Below are positions 17,312 through 26,554 of a stretch of 64,000 bases of DNA, in pieces (within the stretch, counting starts at the first letter, position 1; each line of letters opens with the position of its first letter). The stretch lies in assembly GCA_024235635.1 (NCBI GenBank), contig JACKMA010000003.1, positions 558,001-622,000 on the forward strand, given 5' to 3'. The notes beneath the pieces are model-generated. The model searched no databases and had not been told where the DNA came from. It saw nothing but the letters and a program-made list of their open reading frames with translations. Made by a program: the position numbers and the translations under genes. Source of the DNA: Zoogloeaceae bacterium. GTDB lineage: Bacteria; Pseudomonadota; Gammaproteobacteria; Burkholderiales; Rhodocyclaceae.

Positions 17312-18292
17312 TCAGTGCCTGGCGCGACTCAGGTGACGTCTCATGAACCCGACGGCTGCGCGCCGCGAAGCGTAGGCATGGCCGACCGACGGACTGATCG
17401 TCACGGTCGGCACGACGCCGGTTCTGAACGCCGACCCCTCGTCGGCAAACGGATCGAGAACCTCGATCGGTACCATCAGTCGATCGAAGGCATGCTCTGC
17501 GCCGTCATAGACCTCGACCGTCATGATGTCACCCCATTGCGCATTGATCGTGTCCCGCAGTGCCTCGCAGTGTTCCGGTCCGTTGTCGTAGCCATCGTTG
17601 CTGCCGATCTGGATCAAGACCGGCGCACCGGTCGGAACCAGAAACTGCGATCCCTTTTCCGCGGGCGGATCGAGTACCGGGATCGCAGGATTGTTGATCG
17701 CGTAACAGGGCGGGTAGTTGGCGACGTGCGCGGCGAATCGCAAGCCGTGGCCGAAAATGCCTGCGTACAACTGCTCGGCGCTGGCGAGGCTGACCGCAGC
17801 GCCCCAGGAGAATCCAAGCACCCCGATGCGGGAGGGGTCGATGTCGTCCAGCGCCGTCAGGTAGGCCAGCGCGGCGAAGGCATCGGGGTAGGTCAGGATC
17901 GGCAGGCCGGGGCGATCGGCCAACACTTCGACATCCCGCGCCTCCCACATGTCGATCTCGAGCGTGACGAAGCCGGCCGCATTGAGCGCTTGGGCGTAGA
18001 ACTCGCCGCGCGCGTCGATCCCTGCCGACCCGTGCAGAATCACCACGGCCGGCAGCCTGTTCCGTCCGGCGCGGCAAAGACGTTCACTGAGCGGCATTGC
18101 CGGATACTTGAGCTTGGCCTTGATCGTCAGTTGGCCTGGCGGTTGAGTCGACAGGTCGACCGACGGGATTTCGACGAAAGAAATCGTCGGCGAACCAAGG
18201 CGGCAGTCGCCACCATCCTTGTCCGCTGCCGCCGGCCCCGTCGCCAGCAGCAGCCATGCGACCGCCATACCAATCCGAATGAAATCGGGCAT
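17312..18292 (-). CDS. Secreted dienelactone-hydrolase-family alpha/beta hydrolase
   Basis: 326 residues. The Sec signal peptide is MPDFIRIGMAVAWLLLATGPAAA. The mature part begins with a family-specific strand region, then VVILHGSAGID (oxyanion loop), the nucleophile elbow GFSWG (Ser where classical dienelactone hydrolases have Cys), an acid in GSNDGYDNG, and the catalytic His in GAEHAFD. It therefore looks like a periplasmic Ser esterase or lipase-like hydrolase of unknown substrate. The ATG at 18292 is chosen from a GGAGGT six bases upstream and the signal peptide that follows. It stands alone; the di-heme cytochrome gene upstream on the same strand ends 267 bases away, a gap where I see no features. 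Confidence 0.8.
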   Translation of the reverse strand: MPDFIRIGMAVAWLLLATGPAAADKDGGDCRLGSPTISFVEIPSVDLSTQPPGQLTIKAKLKYPAMPLSERLCRAGRNRLPAVVILHGSAGIDARGEFYAQALNAAGFVTLEIDMWEARDVEVLADRPGLPILTYPDAFAALAYLTALDDIDPSRIGVLGFSWGAAVSLASAEQLYAGIFGHGLRFAAHVANYPPCYAINNPAIPVLDPPAEKGSQFLVPTGAPVLIQIGSNDGYDNGPEHCEALRDTINAQWGDIMTVEVYDGAEHAFDRLMVPIEVLDPFADEGSAFRTGVVPTVTISPSVGHAYASRRAAVGFMRRHLSRARH

Positions 18293-18559
18293 ATCTGACC
18301 TCCGAAACGGAATTCGAGCGGCGCGTATTTTTGGTTTGCGTCTCGCTCCGGTTCGGATCGGCCCGCAGGCCGACCCCCATTGCCCCACCCGGAGGCGGCG
18401 ATCGGGCCGCAGCTGACCGGCACGCCTTGAGGTTCGCGCATCCGGCAAGCGGAACACGGGATTTCGCTCGGCGTGTCGTCAGTTGCCGCCCGCACCCAGC
18501 CGGGGGCGGGCATTCATGGCCAGATTACACCCGGCACGTCACCCCGGCCAGCCGATTCG

Positions 18560-20302
18560 TCAAAGGCTCTTGAGGTATTCGACCAGTGCTTCCCGATCAT
18601 CGTCGGAGAACGTCGGTCGCGCCGGGTCCAGACCTTCGAGCACGGTCAACACGCCTTCGACCGCGGCCGCCAGTGTCGGCACGCTGCCGTCCGACAGGTA
18701 AGGTGCGGTGTGTGAAATGCCGCGCAGCGAGGGTACCTTGATGCCGCCGGCAAGGCCGCCCTGCGGCGCGGTGATCGCTGTAAACAGACCCGGGCCGGTC
18801 AGGTCCGCGCTCTGGTGGCACGAGGAACAACCGGCCTCGCCATGGAACAGTTCGAAGCCGCGCTCGGCCTTGGTTTCGTCGAACGGGCCGGGCGCGGGAC
18901 TGGTGATGCTGCGCATCCAGGCCTGCAGATCGAGCAGCTTGTCGGCCGTGATGTCATTGCCGGGTTGATCCGCCTCCGCCTGGGCGAGTGCATCGAGCAG
19001 TGACTGCGGCGGAGTGATCGAGAGTTCGGCCGGCAGGCTCGCGGCCGCGGTACCGAAAGCGCCGTTACCGTGCATCACCAGGTCGTACACGGCCTCTGCC
19101 TGACTGGCAAGCGCATTGCCGTTGGTACCGTCGTCCACAAACAGGCCGTCCCAGCCGAACAGGTAGCCCTGCCCGGCGAGATCGACGAAGTTCCAGATCG
19201 GCGGATTGTTGGTGGGATTGACGACCCCGTCCTCGAGGGCATTGTCCGGCAGCGCGCGGATATCGAAGTTTCCGGGCCCCCAACTCTGCAACACTGCCGC
19301 GGTCGCGCCGCCGTCACCGAGATTCTGGACGAAGGGCGTCAGCGACAGGATCGTGCCGGCATCGATGCGGCTGTTGGGAATGCCGTCGAACTGCGGCTCG
19401 CCGATCGGCAACATCGCCGCACCGGCCGACAGCTGGAATTCGGTCGGCGCCACATTGACGTGGCACAGCGCGCAGGTCAGGCCTGCCCGGATCATGTTGC
19501 CGTCACCGTCGAACTGCGCGCGAACGCCGATCACCGCGTCGTTCTGCAGCAGCACTCGTGTGGTCGCGGGATCGGACAGGGCGGCGTCCTTGGCGGCCAG
19601 GTCGCTGCCGGTCATCAGGTCGATCACCGATTGTGGCAATCGGCCGATGTCGACCTGCACCCCGAGCGCGACCGCGTCGGCCGGCGTCACGTTGTCGAGC
19701 AGCGTGTGCAGCCCGATGACATCGCCGAAGAAGGCTTCGTTGCCGAAGGTCTCCTCCATCAGCACGCTTCGGCCCCGCGCGACGGCATCGCCCTGGGTCG
19801 CCTGCAGCGTGCGCAACGACACCCGATAGATCGCCTGACTGCGGTTGCTCAGCCCCACCACGCGCTGGCTCGAATTGCGGTAGAAGCTGCCCTCGACCCG
19901 CCTCCATTCGCCGGCATCGAAACGGGAGATCTCGCCCAGGGTCGGATGCTCCGGCGGCTGATCTGCCCGCAGCACGATCTTGATCGGCCGGTCGAGGCTG
20001 ACGTCGCCGCCATTTGCGCTCGTCAGCGACACTTCGAAGGCGGCGCTCGCGAAGGTCGGATCGTCGGCGCTGGCCGCGATCCTGGTGCTGGCGACCCGCA
20101 ACATGGCGTCGCCGCCGAGCGCACCCTGCGGAACCACGACCGTGACCGTGCCGGACGCATCGCTGAACGTACCGCCGTCCACCGCACTCACGTCTGCCTC
20201 GATGATGTCTGACGAACCGTTGCCGCCACCGCACGCCGCCAGTCCGGCGATGGCGACGAATCCTGCCAACCGCGCTGCTTGACCTGCCCCTTTCCTGATC
20301 AT
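18560..20302 (-). CDS. Di-heme c-type cytochrome lipoprotein (MauG/cytochrome c peroxidase-related)
   Basis: 580 residues. The signal peptide ends in the lipobox GLAACGG. Residues about 30-120 resemble a ZU5-type beta domain (VVVPQGALGGDAMLRV). Two CxxCH heme sites follow, CALCH in the middle and CSSCH near the C-terminus. The downstream stretch VPSLRGISHTAPYLSDGSVPTL is the hallmark C-terminal loop of di-heme peroxidases. Export, heme attachment and an outer-membrane or periplasmic location are expected. Substrate oxidation, or acceptance of electrons from an oxidised polymer, is possible, but no specific reaction can be assigned. GGAGAC precedes the ATG at 20302. A strong intrinsic terminator lies only 24 bases before the start codon, so expression must read through or start very close by. 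Confidence 0.8.
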   Translation of the reverse strand: MIRKGAGQAARLAGFVAIAGLAACGGGNGSSDIIEADVSAVDGGTFSDASGTVTVVVPQGALGGDAMLRVASTRIAASADDPTFASAAFEVSLTSANGGDVSLDRPIKIVLRADQPPEHPTLGEISRFDAGEWRRVEGSFYRNSSQRVVGLSNRSQAIYRVSLRTLQATQGDAVARGRSVLMEETFGNEAFFGDVIGLHTLLDNVTPADAVALGVQVDIGRLPQSVIDLMTGSDLAAKDAALSDPATTRVLLQNDAVIGVRAQFDGDGNMIRAGLTCALCHVNVAPTEFQLSAGAAMLPIGEPQFDGIPNSRIDAGTILSLTPFVQNLGDGGATAAVLQSWGPGNFDIRALPDNALEDGVVNPTNNPPIWNFVDLAGQGYLFGWDGLFVDDGTNGNALASQAEAVYDLVMHGNGAFGTAAASLPAELSITPPQSLLDALAQAEADQPGNDITADKLLDLQAWMRSITSPAPGPFDETKAERGFELFHGEAGCSSCHQSADLTGPGLFTAITAPQGGLAGGIKVPSLRGISHTAPYLSDGSVPTLAAAVEGVLTVLEGLDPARPTFSDDDREALVEYLKSL

Positions 20303-20325
20303 TTCGGTCTCCTGCCGATGTCCAC

Positions 20326-20376
20326 AAAAAAAAACTTGCCGAGCCGCCGGAAGATCTCCCGGACGGCAGCGGCAAG
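20326..20376 (-). terminator. Rho-independent terminator (BON gene) or leader attenuator (cytochrome gene)
   Basis: Read on the minus strand, a CTTGCCG...CGGCAAG stem with a further near-perfect GC-rich inner stem closes a small loop and is followed by nine consecutive T. This is the clearest intrinsic terminator in the window. It lies 92 bases after the BON gene stop and 24 bases before the cytochrome ATG on the same strand. Confidence 0.85.
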
Positions 20377-20468
20377 CTAACAGGCTGCAACGGCTGCAGA
20401 ATGTAACCTGGGTCACCCGGATCCGGCACGCTCGCACATGCCGTCTGGATCCATCCGGTATCCCTCAA

Positions 20469-20924
20469 TCACTTGCTGGCGAGTACCAGCTTGTTATGGA
20501 CTTCCTTCACGCCTTCGACCGACTCGGCCAGTCGCTCGGCCTGGTCGCGGGCCGCATCGTCTGGCGCGGTACCTGACAGCGTCACTTCGCCGTCCTTGGT
20601 GTCGACGTCGATCTCGAGTGCATCGATCCGTTCGTCATTGATCAGTTCCGCCTTGACCGCTGTCGTGATGGCCGCATCGGCCACCACCTGCCCGGCGTCG
20701 GACAAGGTCTCCTTGACCGCCTCGCCTGCGCGCTCGGCACCCCGTTGGATGGCTTCGCCGGCTTCGGCCATTTCGCGCTTGGCATCACCCGCGGCGTCGC
20801 GGGATTCGGCGACCGCATGATCGACCTTCTGGCCGACGGTCCGGTCTTCGCTGCCGCAGGCAGCAAGCAGCATCGCACTGCTGACGAGACTGGCGAGGGC
20901 AATCTTTCGGAACGGCATGTCCAT
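20469..20924 (-). CDS. BON-domain lipoprotein
   Basis: 151 residues. The signal peptide ends in the lipobox MLLAACGS; Gly at +2 is compatible with outer-membrane sorting. A long Ala/Glu-rich amphipathic helix spans about 28-75 (AVAESRDAAGDAKREMAEAGEA). The BON fold at about 82-148 shows TTAVKAEL, the conserved EVTLSGTAP turn and GVKEVHNKL. BON proteins such as OsmY and DolP act at membranes during envelope or osmotic stress. Osmotic control would fit the glucosylglycerol synthase in the same window, but that is only context. GGAG sits eight bases before the ATG. A strong terminator follows the gene. Confidence 0.88.
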   Translation of the reverse strand: MDMPFRKIALASLVSSAMLLAACGSEDRTVGQKVDHAVAESRDAAGDAKREMAEAGEAIQRGAERAGEAVKETLSDAGQVVADAAITTAVKAELINDERIDALEIDVDTKDGEVTLSGTAPDDAARDQAERLAESVEGVKEVHNKLVLASK

Positions 20925-21213
20925 GGCAGTTTCTCCTTTTGCTCTGTTGATCGTTCGTATCCAGGTCGGAAGCAGCGGATCGGGCGACGTGCATCGCGCC
21001 CGCTCGGCTCATCCACGATTGCATTGTCGCGATCACCGGCCTTGCAGGCTGTAGGCGGCCTCCGGACGTTTCGTAGGACTCGGCGAAGTGTCGTTGCCGG
21101 ATGGATTGACGTCGGCGCCAGCGACGCCCACGATGACGCCTGATTCAACGGCATTCACGCCGCGCCGACGCAATCCACCGGTGCGGGCTGCATGGCTTCA
21201 CGGATTTGCACCG

Positions 21214-21678
21214 ATGTCGATTCGTTGCGGTCACACTGCGCATCTGGCGCGGGGCTGGCGCGCTCTCGCGTGCGCTGCCGGCGCACTCGCCGCCGCATGG
21301 TTGTCGTCGGCCGACGCCGCCGACAATCCCCTTGCACACAGTCGCTGGCGCTCGGTGGATTCGTTGCGATGCCCTGACGCCATCTATTTCGGCGTGCGCC
21401 GCTACCTGTTCCTCAACCGCTGCCATGCGCCGGCCGCCGACGGCGTGATCGAGCGCGGCATCTACCGACTCGACAGCGGTCGCATCGAACTGCGCGAACG
21501 CGAGCCATTGACCACCCACGGGATCAACGGCATCGGCCCCTCGCTTCGCGTGCTCGAGGTCGAACACCTCGGCGCGGAAAGGCTGGTCCTACGTGCGGAT
21601 CGGCGATCGATCGAATTTCGACGCTCACCCCCGGCAAGGCTGCTTCCGGCCGCGGTCGGCCACCTCATCGCCGACTGA
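21214..21678 (+). CDS. Small secreted hypothetical protein
   Basis: 154 residues. After a basic start, a hydrophobic stretch (ALACAAGALAAAWLSSADA) looks like a Sec signal peptide. The remainder is a short beta-rich domain with two cysteines (LRCPDAIYFG and LNRCHAP), perhaps disulfide-bonded in the periplasm. I recognise no family. The start is uncertain: the ATG at 21214 is chosen because it precedes the signal peptide, but there is no good ribosome site, and the open frame extends upstream to 21088. It converges with the helicase gene 20 bases away. Confidence 0.5.
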   Translation: MSIRCGHTAHLARGWRALACAAGALAAAWLSSADAADNPLAHSRWRSVDSLRCPDAIYFGVRRYLFLNRCHAPAADGVIERGIYRLDSGRIELREREPLTTHGINGIGPSLRVLEVEHLGAERLVLRADRRSIEFRRSPPARLLPAAVGHLIAD

Positions 21679-21698
21679 GCGCCGGCTGGGCGCCGTGT

Positions 21699-24600
21699 TC
21701 AGGCGCGCCGACGTCTGGGCCGAGCCGGCAGCGGGGCAAACAGTTCGTCGAGATCCGGGTCGCCGAAGCCGGTTTCGCCAGCGTCGGACTCGGTCAGAAT
21801 CGCGGCGGCGAGGGCCGCCTTCCGATCCTGCATGGCCAGGATGCGCTCCTCGATCGAACCACTCACCACCAGCTTATATACGAACACCGGCTTGTCCTGC
21901 CCGATCCGGTGAGCTCGGTCGGTGGCCTGCGCCTCGATTGCCGGATTCCACCAAGGATCGTAGTGGATGACGGTGTCCGCAGCCGTCAGGTTGAGACCGA
22001 CACCACCGGCCTTCAGGCTGATCAGAAAGACCGGTGCCTCGCCCTGCTGGAAACGGCGCACCGGAGTCTCGCGATCGACGGTGTCGCCGGACAGTCTCAG
22101 CCAGCGGATGTGGCGACGCGCCAGCTCGTGCTCGATCAGGTCGAGCATCGTCGTGAATTGCGAGAACACCAGCACGCTGCGGCCCTCGTCGACCAGTTCC
22201 GGCAGCATCGACATCAGCAAGTCGAGCTTGGCCCGTTCCCGCACGCCGGCTGCCGCCTCTCCGCCGAGCAGGCGTGGATCACAGCACACCTGCCGCAGCT
22301 TGAGCAGCGCATCGAGAATGACGATGCGACTGCGGGCGAAGCCGCGCGCCGCCACTTCGTCGCGTACCCGTGCATCCATCGTCGCCCGCACCGTCTCGTA
22401 CAGATCGCGCTGGCGACCTTCGAGTTCGACACTGCGCACGACCACCGTTTTTGGCGGCAGTTCCGCGGCGACCGCCTGTTTGCGTCGGCGCAGGACGAAG
22501 GGCGCGATGCGGCGCGCCAGCAGTTCGGCTCGCGTGCGATCGCGCCTGCGTTCGATCGGGCCGCGCCAGCGCACGGCAAAGTCCGCGGCATCGCCGAGCA
22601 GGCCGGGCATCAGGAAATCGAACTGGGCCCACAGCTCACCGAGATGATTCTCGAGCGGCGTGCCGGTCAGACACAGGCGCTGGGCGGCGTCGAGCGAGCG
22701 CACGACCCGGGCCGCCTGACTGGCGGCATTCTTCACCGTATGCGCCTCGTCGAGGATCAGGCATTGATAGGCGTGCTCGGCGAGACGCTCGCGATCGCGC
22801 CACAGCAGCGGATAGGTGGTCACACACAGGTCGTGTTCGGGAATCCGGGGAAAGACCGCAGACCGGGCGTTGCCGCGCAATTCGAGCACGCGCAATGTCG
22901 GCGCAAAGCGCGCGGCCTCGCCCCGCCAGTTGAACGCCAGCGAGGTCGGCACCACCACCAGGGCCGGTCGCCGCAGGCGGCCGGCCTGCTTCTCCGTGAG
23001 CAGATGGGCGAGCACCTGTACGGTCTTGCCCAGGCCCATGTCGTCGGCCAGGATACCGCCGAAGCCCTGCCGCGCCAGCCATTGCAGCCAATCGAGACCA
23101 CGACGCTGGTACGGTCGCAGCGACGCCGCCAGTTCCGCCGGCGGCGCCGTCTCGAGCGGCCGACCGGCGTCCCGGAACCTGGCCAGCCAGCCTGCCAGCG
23201 TCTCGCGGCCGGCCACCTGCCAGTCGGCATCGAGCGCAGCGTCGAGACGCCACGCGTCGGGCCCCGACAGCCTGAGTCTGGCTGCCGGCCGATCGAACAG
23301 ATCGATCAGGGTGAGCGCGAGCGGCTTCAACCGTCGCGCCGGCAGCGCCACCCGGGACCCGTCCTCGAGCGCCACCACGAGCGTCTCGTCGCCGTCGATC
23401 GAGGCCACCGCCTGCGGGTCGAGCCAGCGTGGATCGTCGCGGAATGCCGCGTGCAACAGCGGCGCGAGCGCGACCCGGCGCGCGTCCACATCGATCCCGA
23501 GTTGCAGTTCGAAGCCTTGCCCGTCCGCCGCCGAAATCTCGGCATGCCAGCCGGTGGGCGCCAGCACCCGATGGCGGAAATCCCGTGGACAAAGCAGCGC
23601 CCAGCCGGCGTCGACGAGAGCGGCCGCGTCATCGCTCAGCAGCCGCTGCCATGCCGCTTCACTGGCCAGGCCATGGAGGCCGGCCGGCAGTTCGCCGACC
23701 GTATCGAGCCAGCCGCTGCGGATCGGTGCGAAGCCGGCCGCCGCCAGCGCGGCCATCGCCGCGGCCTCCGCGACACGGTCGCGCCGAACCCGGATTCGAC
23801 GTCCATCAGCGGTGCTGGCCACGTCGGTCTGGCTGCCCGGTGCGAAGCTGGCATCGCCGTATTCGAACATCGGCAGCGCATAGTCGTAGTCCCGGGGTCC
23901 GCCAGCGGCACTGCCGGGATAGTCGCGATGGCTGCGCCATCGGCGACAGCGCAGCGTCGACAAGGCCAGTACCGGTCGGCAGGCGGCGCTCACCGGCACC
24001 GGTTCCGGCTCGTCGAGCCGAGGCAGCGGCAGCGCCGGACTCACGGCCGCCATCGCCGCGGCCACCATCGGCAACTCGGAACGCGCCAGCGGCGGCAGGC
24101 GCAGCACCTCCGCGACCAGTGCGGGCGCCGGCAACGCGATGCGCCCGGCCACACCGGTGTCGGCGTCGAAGTACATCATCGGCCGCGTGCGGGCGATCAG
24201 GGCAGCGGGCGGTTCAGCCTCGACCACCGCCACCATGCCCTGCTCCCGGCTGCGCCAGCCCAGCACCCCGCTGCGGTCCTCGCCGGCGCTCAGCAGCCGC
24301 ACCCGGCCGGCCGGGTTCACCGCACACAGGCGCCCGGTGGCCAGTGCCGCGCCGGCCAGCGCGGCGCCGTCCACGCCGTCGAGCCGCGCGACACCCGGGT
24401 GCGTCTGACGCCGGCCACCGCTGCGAAAACGGCGCAGCACGTCGAGGTCCTCGTCACCGAGAAATGCCGGCGGTTTCAGCAGCGCCGCCTCGAGGTTGCG
24501 CCATTCGCGTGCACCGGTGGCCGGTCCGCCGTCGTCGCCCGCGCGCCCCTTCAGCAGCACCAGTTCCAGATCGGGCGAATGGGCCGCCCTGCGCACGACG

Positions 24601-25016
24601 TAGAAAAGGACGTCGCCACCATCTGCAGGTCGCGACGCCTCCGGCTTCGCCGCCAGACGGGCCTTCAGCCCGAGCGTCCACTCGACGACCTCCTTGCGCG
24701 GCCGCGAGCTGACCGCGTCGGGGCGGCGCGCGGCCATCAACACCGCCGCCGCATGCTTGCAGCGATTGACCACCGGACAGTTGCAGCGGGTGGTCAGCTC
24801 GAGGCTGCGCTGGCCGAGGAATTCACGTGTCTCGACCCGCACGCGCACCAGGTACGATTCGCCACCGCCGCCGACCCTGGCGCTCAACAGATTGCCGCTG
24901 GCCTCCAGCGAGGCCACCCGATCGATGAACGCCCTGGCCTGCTGCAGTGCGGCAGCCGAAAAGAATTCGCTGAGCCGTTCGTCGTCGAGCTGGCGGATGA
25001 GACTGTCGAAGTGCAC
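21699..25016 (-). CDS. SNF2-family helicase with N-terminal SWIM zinc finger
   Basis: 1105 residues. A SWIM zinc-binding motif lies near residues 78-88 (CNCPVVNRCKH). A long middle region typical of bacterial SNF2 proteins follows, then the helicase core from about 650: LRPYQRRGLDWL, Walker A DDMGLGKT, DEAH box, LTGTPLENHL, and the C-terminal lobe with SGDTVDRE, LISLKAGGVGLNLTAADTV and QATDRAHRIGQ. This is the full set of SNF2 motifs, so it should be an active DNA translocase linked to transcription recycling or chromosome maintenance; the exact role is unknown. The GTG at 25016 with GGGAGG upstream is chosen over an in-frame TTG at 25049 that would overlap the sirtuin gene. The sirtuin stop lies 26 bases upstream, so the genes form one unit. 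Confidence 0.88.
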   Translation of the reverse strand: MHFDSLIRQLDDERLSEFFSAAALQQARAFIDRVASLEASGNLLSARVGGGGESYLVRVRVETREFLGQRSLELTTRCNCPVVNRCKHAAAVLMAARRPDAVSSRPRKEVVEWTLGLKARLAAKPEASRPADGGDVLFYVVRRAAHSPDLELVLLKGRAGDDGGPATGAREWRNLEAALLKPPAFLGDEDLDVLRRFRSGGRRQTHPGVARLDGVDGAALAGAALATGRLCAVNPAGRVRLLSAGEDRSGVLGWRSREQGMVAVVEAEPPAALIARTRPMMYFDADTGVAGRIALPAPALVAEVLRLPPLARSELPMVAAAMAAVSPALPLPRLDEPEPVPVSAACRPVLALSTLRCRRWRSHRDYPGSAAGGPRDYDYALPMFEYGDASFAPGSQTDVASTADGRRIRVRRDRVAEAAAMAALAAAGFAPIRSGWLDTVGELPAGLHGLASEAAWQRLLSDDAAALVDAGWALLCPRDFRHRVLAPTGWHAEISAADGQGFELQLGIDVDARRVALAPLLHAAFRDDPRWLDPQAVASIDGDETLVVALEDGSRVALPARRLKPLALTLIDLFDRPAARLRLSGPDAWRLDAALDADWQVAGRETLAGWLARFRDAGRPLETAPPAELAASLRPYQRRGLDWLQWLARQGFGGILADDMGLGKTVQVLAHLLTEKQAGRLRRPALVVVPTSLAFNWRGEAARFAPTLRVLELRGNARSAVFPRIPEHDLCVTTYPLLWRDRERLAEHAYQCLILDEAHTVKNAASQAARVVRSLDAAQRLCLTGTPLENHLGELWAQFDFLMPGLLGDAADFAVRWRGPIERRRDRTRAELLARRIAPFVLRRRKQAVAAELPPKTVVVRSVELEGRQRDLYETVRATMDARVRDEVAARGFARSRIVILDALLKLRQVCCDPRLLGGEAAAGVRERAKLDLLMSMLPELVDEGRSVLVFSQFTTMLDLIEHELARRHIRWLRLSGDTVDRETPVRRFQQGEAPVFLISLKAGGVGLNLTAADTVIHYDPWWNPAIEAQATDRAHRIGQDKPVFVYKLVVSGSIEERILAMQDRKAALAAAILTESDAGETGFGDPDLDELFAPLPARPRRRRA

Positions 25017-25042
25017 GTGGCCGCAGCCTCCCGGCGCCCTGC

Positions 25043-25807
25043 CTACCAACCGAGGCGGACGCCGAGCTCGGCAAAGGCGTCGGCAGCACCGAGGCGCAGG
25101 CGCACGTCCACAAGGTCACTGACTTCGCTGTCTCCGGGATTGATCTCGACCGTCGGCCATCCCATGCGCGCCGCCCACCACACCGGCGCCGCGACGTAGG
25201 GGAAGACACTGGTGGTGCCGATCGTGAATACCAGATCGAATCCGCCGGCGAGCGCCTGCTCCAGCCGCTGCAGGCCATCCACCGGCAGTTCTTCACCGAA
25301 CAGCACGACGTCCGGCCGCAGCCGGCCGCCGCAGCGCGGGCAGAGCGGGGGCATCACCAGACCGCTGTAGTCCTCGACCTGGCGGGCGCCCCCGCAATCG
25401 ATGCAACGGAGCCGGTGCAACGTGCCGTGGATCTCGAGCACATCGGTCGAACCGGCGGCCCGGTGCAGGCCATCGACATTCTGGGTGAACACCAGTACCC
25501 GTTCCTTTTCGCGGCCGAGACGCGCGATCGCATGGTGAGAGCGATTCGGCCCCGCACCGCGGCAGTTGGCCTCGATCTGGGCCAAGTACTTCCAGGTGAT
25601 GTCGGGCCGCTCCGCCATCATCGTGCCCGACAGCGCGACCTCGATCGGCACGCCCTCGTCGGTGTGCGTGTCGTCGTACAAGCCGCCGATGCCGCGATAG
25701 GTCGGCAGGCCGGAATCGGCCGAAATGCCCGCGCCGGTGACGAACAGGATGCGCTGCGCCCGTTCGCACAGTCGGGCTACGTGATCGAGATCGGTATCTG
25801 CGCTCAT
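25043..25807 (-). CDS. Sir2-family NAD-dependent protein deacylase (CobB-like)
   Basis: 254 residues, the usual bacterial sirtuin length. NAD-binding GAGISADSGLPTYRG at about 25-39, QNVDGLH near 108, catalytic His in EIHGTLHRL near 126, a zinc ribbon CIDC...CPRC, and GTTSVFPYV and EINPG near the end. All catalytic residues are present, so it should remove acetyl or other acyl groups from lysines using NAD. It is followed within 26 bases by the SNF2 helicase gene and preceded by a 105-base gap and a secreted coiled-coil protein gene on the same strand. That gap is extremely GC-rich with GGCGCGCC-like palindromes but no clear promoter. Confidence 0.9.
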   Translation of the reverse strand: MSADTDLDHVARLCERAQRILFVTGAGISADSGLPTYRGIGGLYDDTHTDEGVPIEVALSGTMMAERPDITWKYLAQIEANCRGAGPNRSHHAIARLGREKERVLVFTQNVDGLHRAAGSTDVLEIHGTLHRLRCIDCGGARQVEDYSGLVMPPLCPRCGGRLRPDVVLFGEELPVDGLQRLEQALAGGFDLVFTIGTTSVFPYVAAPVWWAARMGWPTVEINPGDSEVSDLVDVRLRLGAADAFAELGVRLGW

Positions 25808-25912
25808 GGTCTCTGGCGGATGGCAGTCGACGCCGGCGGCGATGACGACGATGGTGCGACAGGTCGCGCGACGATGGCGGCCGGCGCGCGAAGAACGGCG
25901 CCGGCGCGCCGC

Positions 25913-26554
25913 TCAGCGCCGGAACAGGGCCTCGCGACGATCGAGGATCTCCTGGTAGGCCTTGCGGTCGGCCGCGTAGCGCTCCCGGATCGCCTCCATC
26001 AGCCGCAGCTTGGATTCGATCACGCTTTCCTGCGCGATGATCTCCAGGTCGTTGTCGTTGATCGATTTCGCGAGATCGGGCGGCAACTCGCCCTTTTCGT
26101 AGAATTCCCGCTCCTGGCGCAAGCGCGCCTGCTCTTCCAGCAGCCGCTCCTTGAAGCGACGCGCCTTGGCGAGATCCTGTTCGACGTCGTCGAGCGCCCG
26201 CGCCTCGATCGCGTCGATGTCCTCGACACTGCGGTAGGTCTCGAGCAGGGCGCGCTCCTTCAGCCGGATCGAGCGGATGCGGTCCTGCTCGATCCGCTTG
26301 CGGCGATCCTCCAGCCTTCGCGCCTCGCGTTGCTCGCGGGTCAACGGTGCGTCGACTTCGCGAATCACCAGTCCCTGGGGGCTCAACACCCGATACGCGC
26401 TGCCATAGCATTGGGCAGGCAGCACGTCGGCGCAGATCTGCCGCCCGCCGACATCGTCGCAGCAGAAGACATCGGCCTCGACCGCCGGGGACGCCAGCAG
26501 TGCCGAACAGGCCAGCATTGCTGCGACGAGCTCAGTCCGGACGCGCGATGCCAT
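25913..26554 (-). CDS. Secreted coiled-coil protein (DUF4124-like N-terminus)
   Basis: 213 residues. A signal peptide (about 1-27, ending SPAVEA) precedes a short cysteine-containing region (DVFCCDDVGGRQICADVLPAQCYG) that resembles the start of DUF4124-type periplasmic proteins. From about 75 to the end it is strongly charged and heptad-like (Arg/Glu/Leu-rich), almost certainly a long coiled coil. No enzyme motif is seen. Its ATG at 26554 lies inside the 3' end of pyrE (23-base overlap), so it is translationally coupled to it. The function is unknown; a structural periplasmic role is plausible. Confidence 0.7.
   Translation of the reverse strand: MASRVRTELVAAMLACSALLASPAVEADVFCCDDVGGRQICADVLPAQCYGSAYRVLSPQGLVIREVDAPLTREQREARRLEDRRKRIEQDRIRSIRLKERALLETYRSVEDIDAIEARALDDVEQDLAKARRFKERLLEEQARLRQEREFYEKGELPPDLAKSINDNDLEIIAQESVIESKLRLMEAIRERYAADRKAYQEILDRREALFRR

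Noticed and set aside
21909..25199. A 1096-codon plus-strand frame over the SNF2 gene
   Set aside because: Shadow of the helicase gene; no recognisable domain and Arg/Gln-rich composition.
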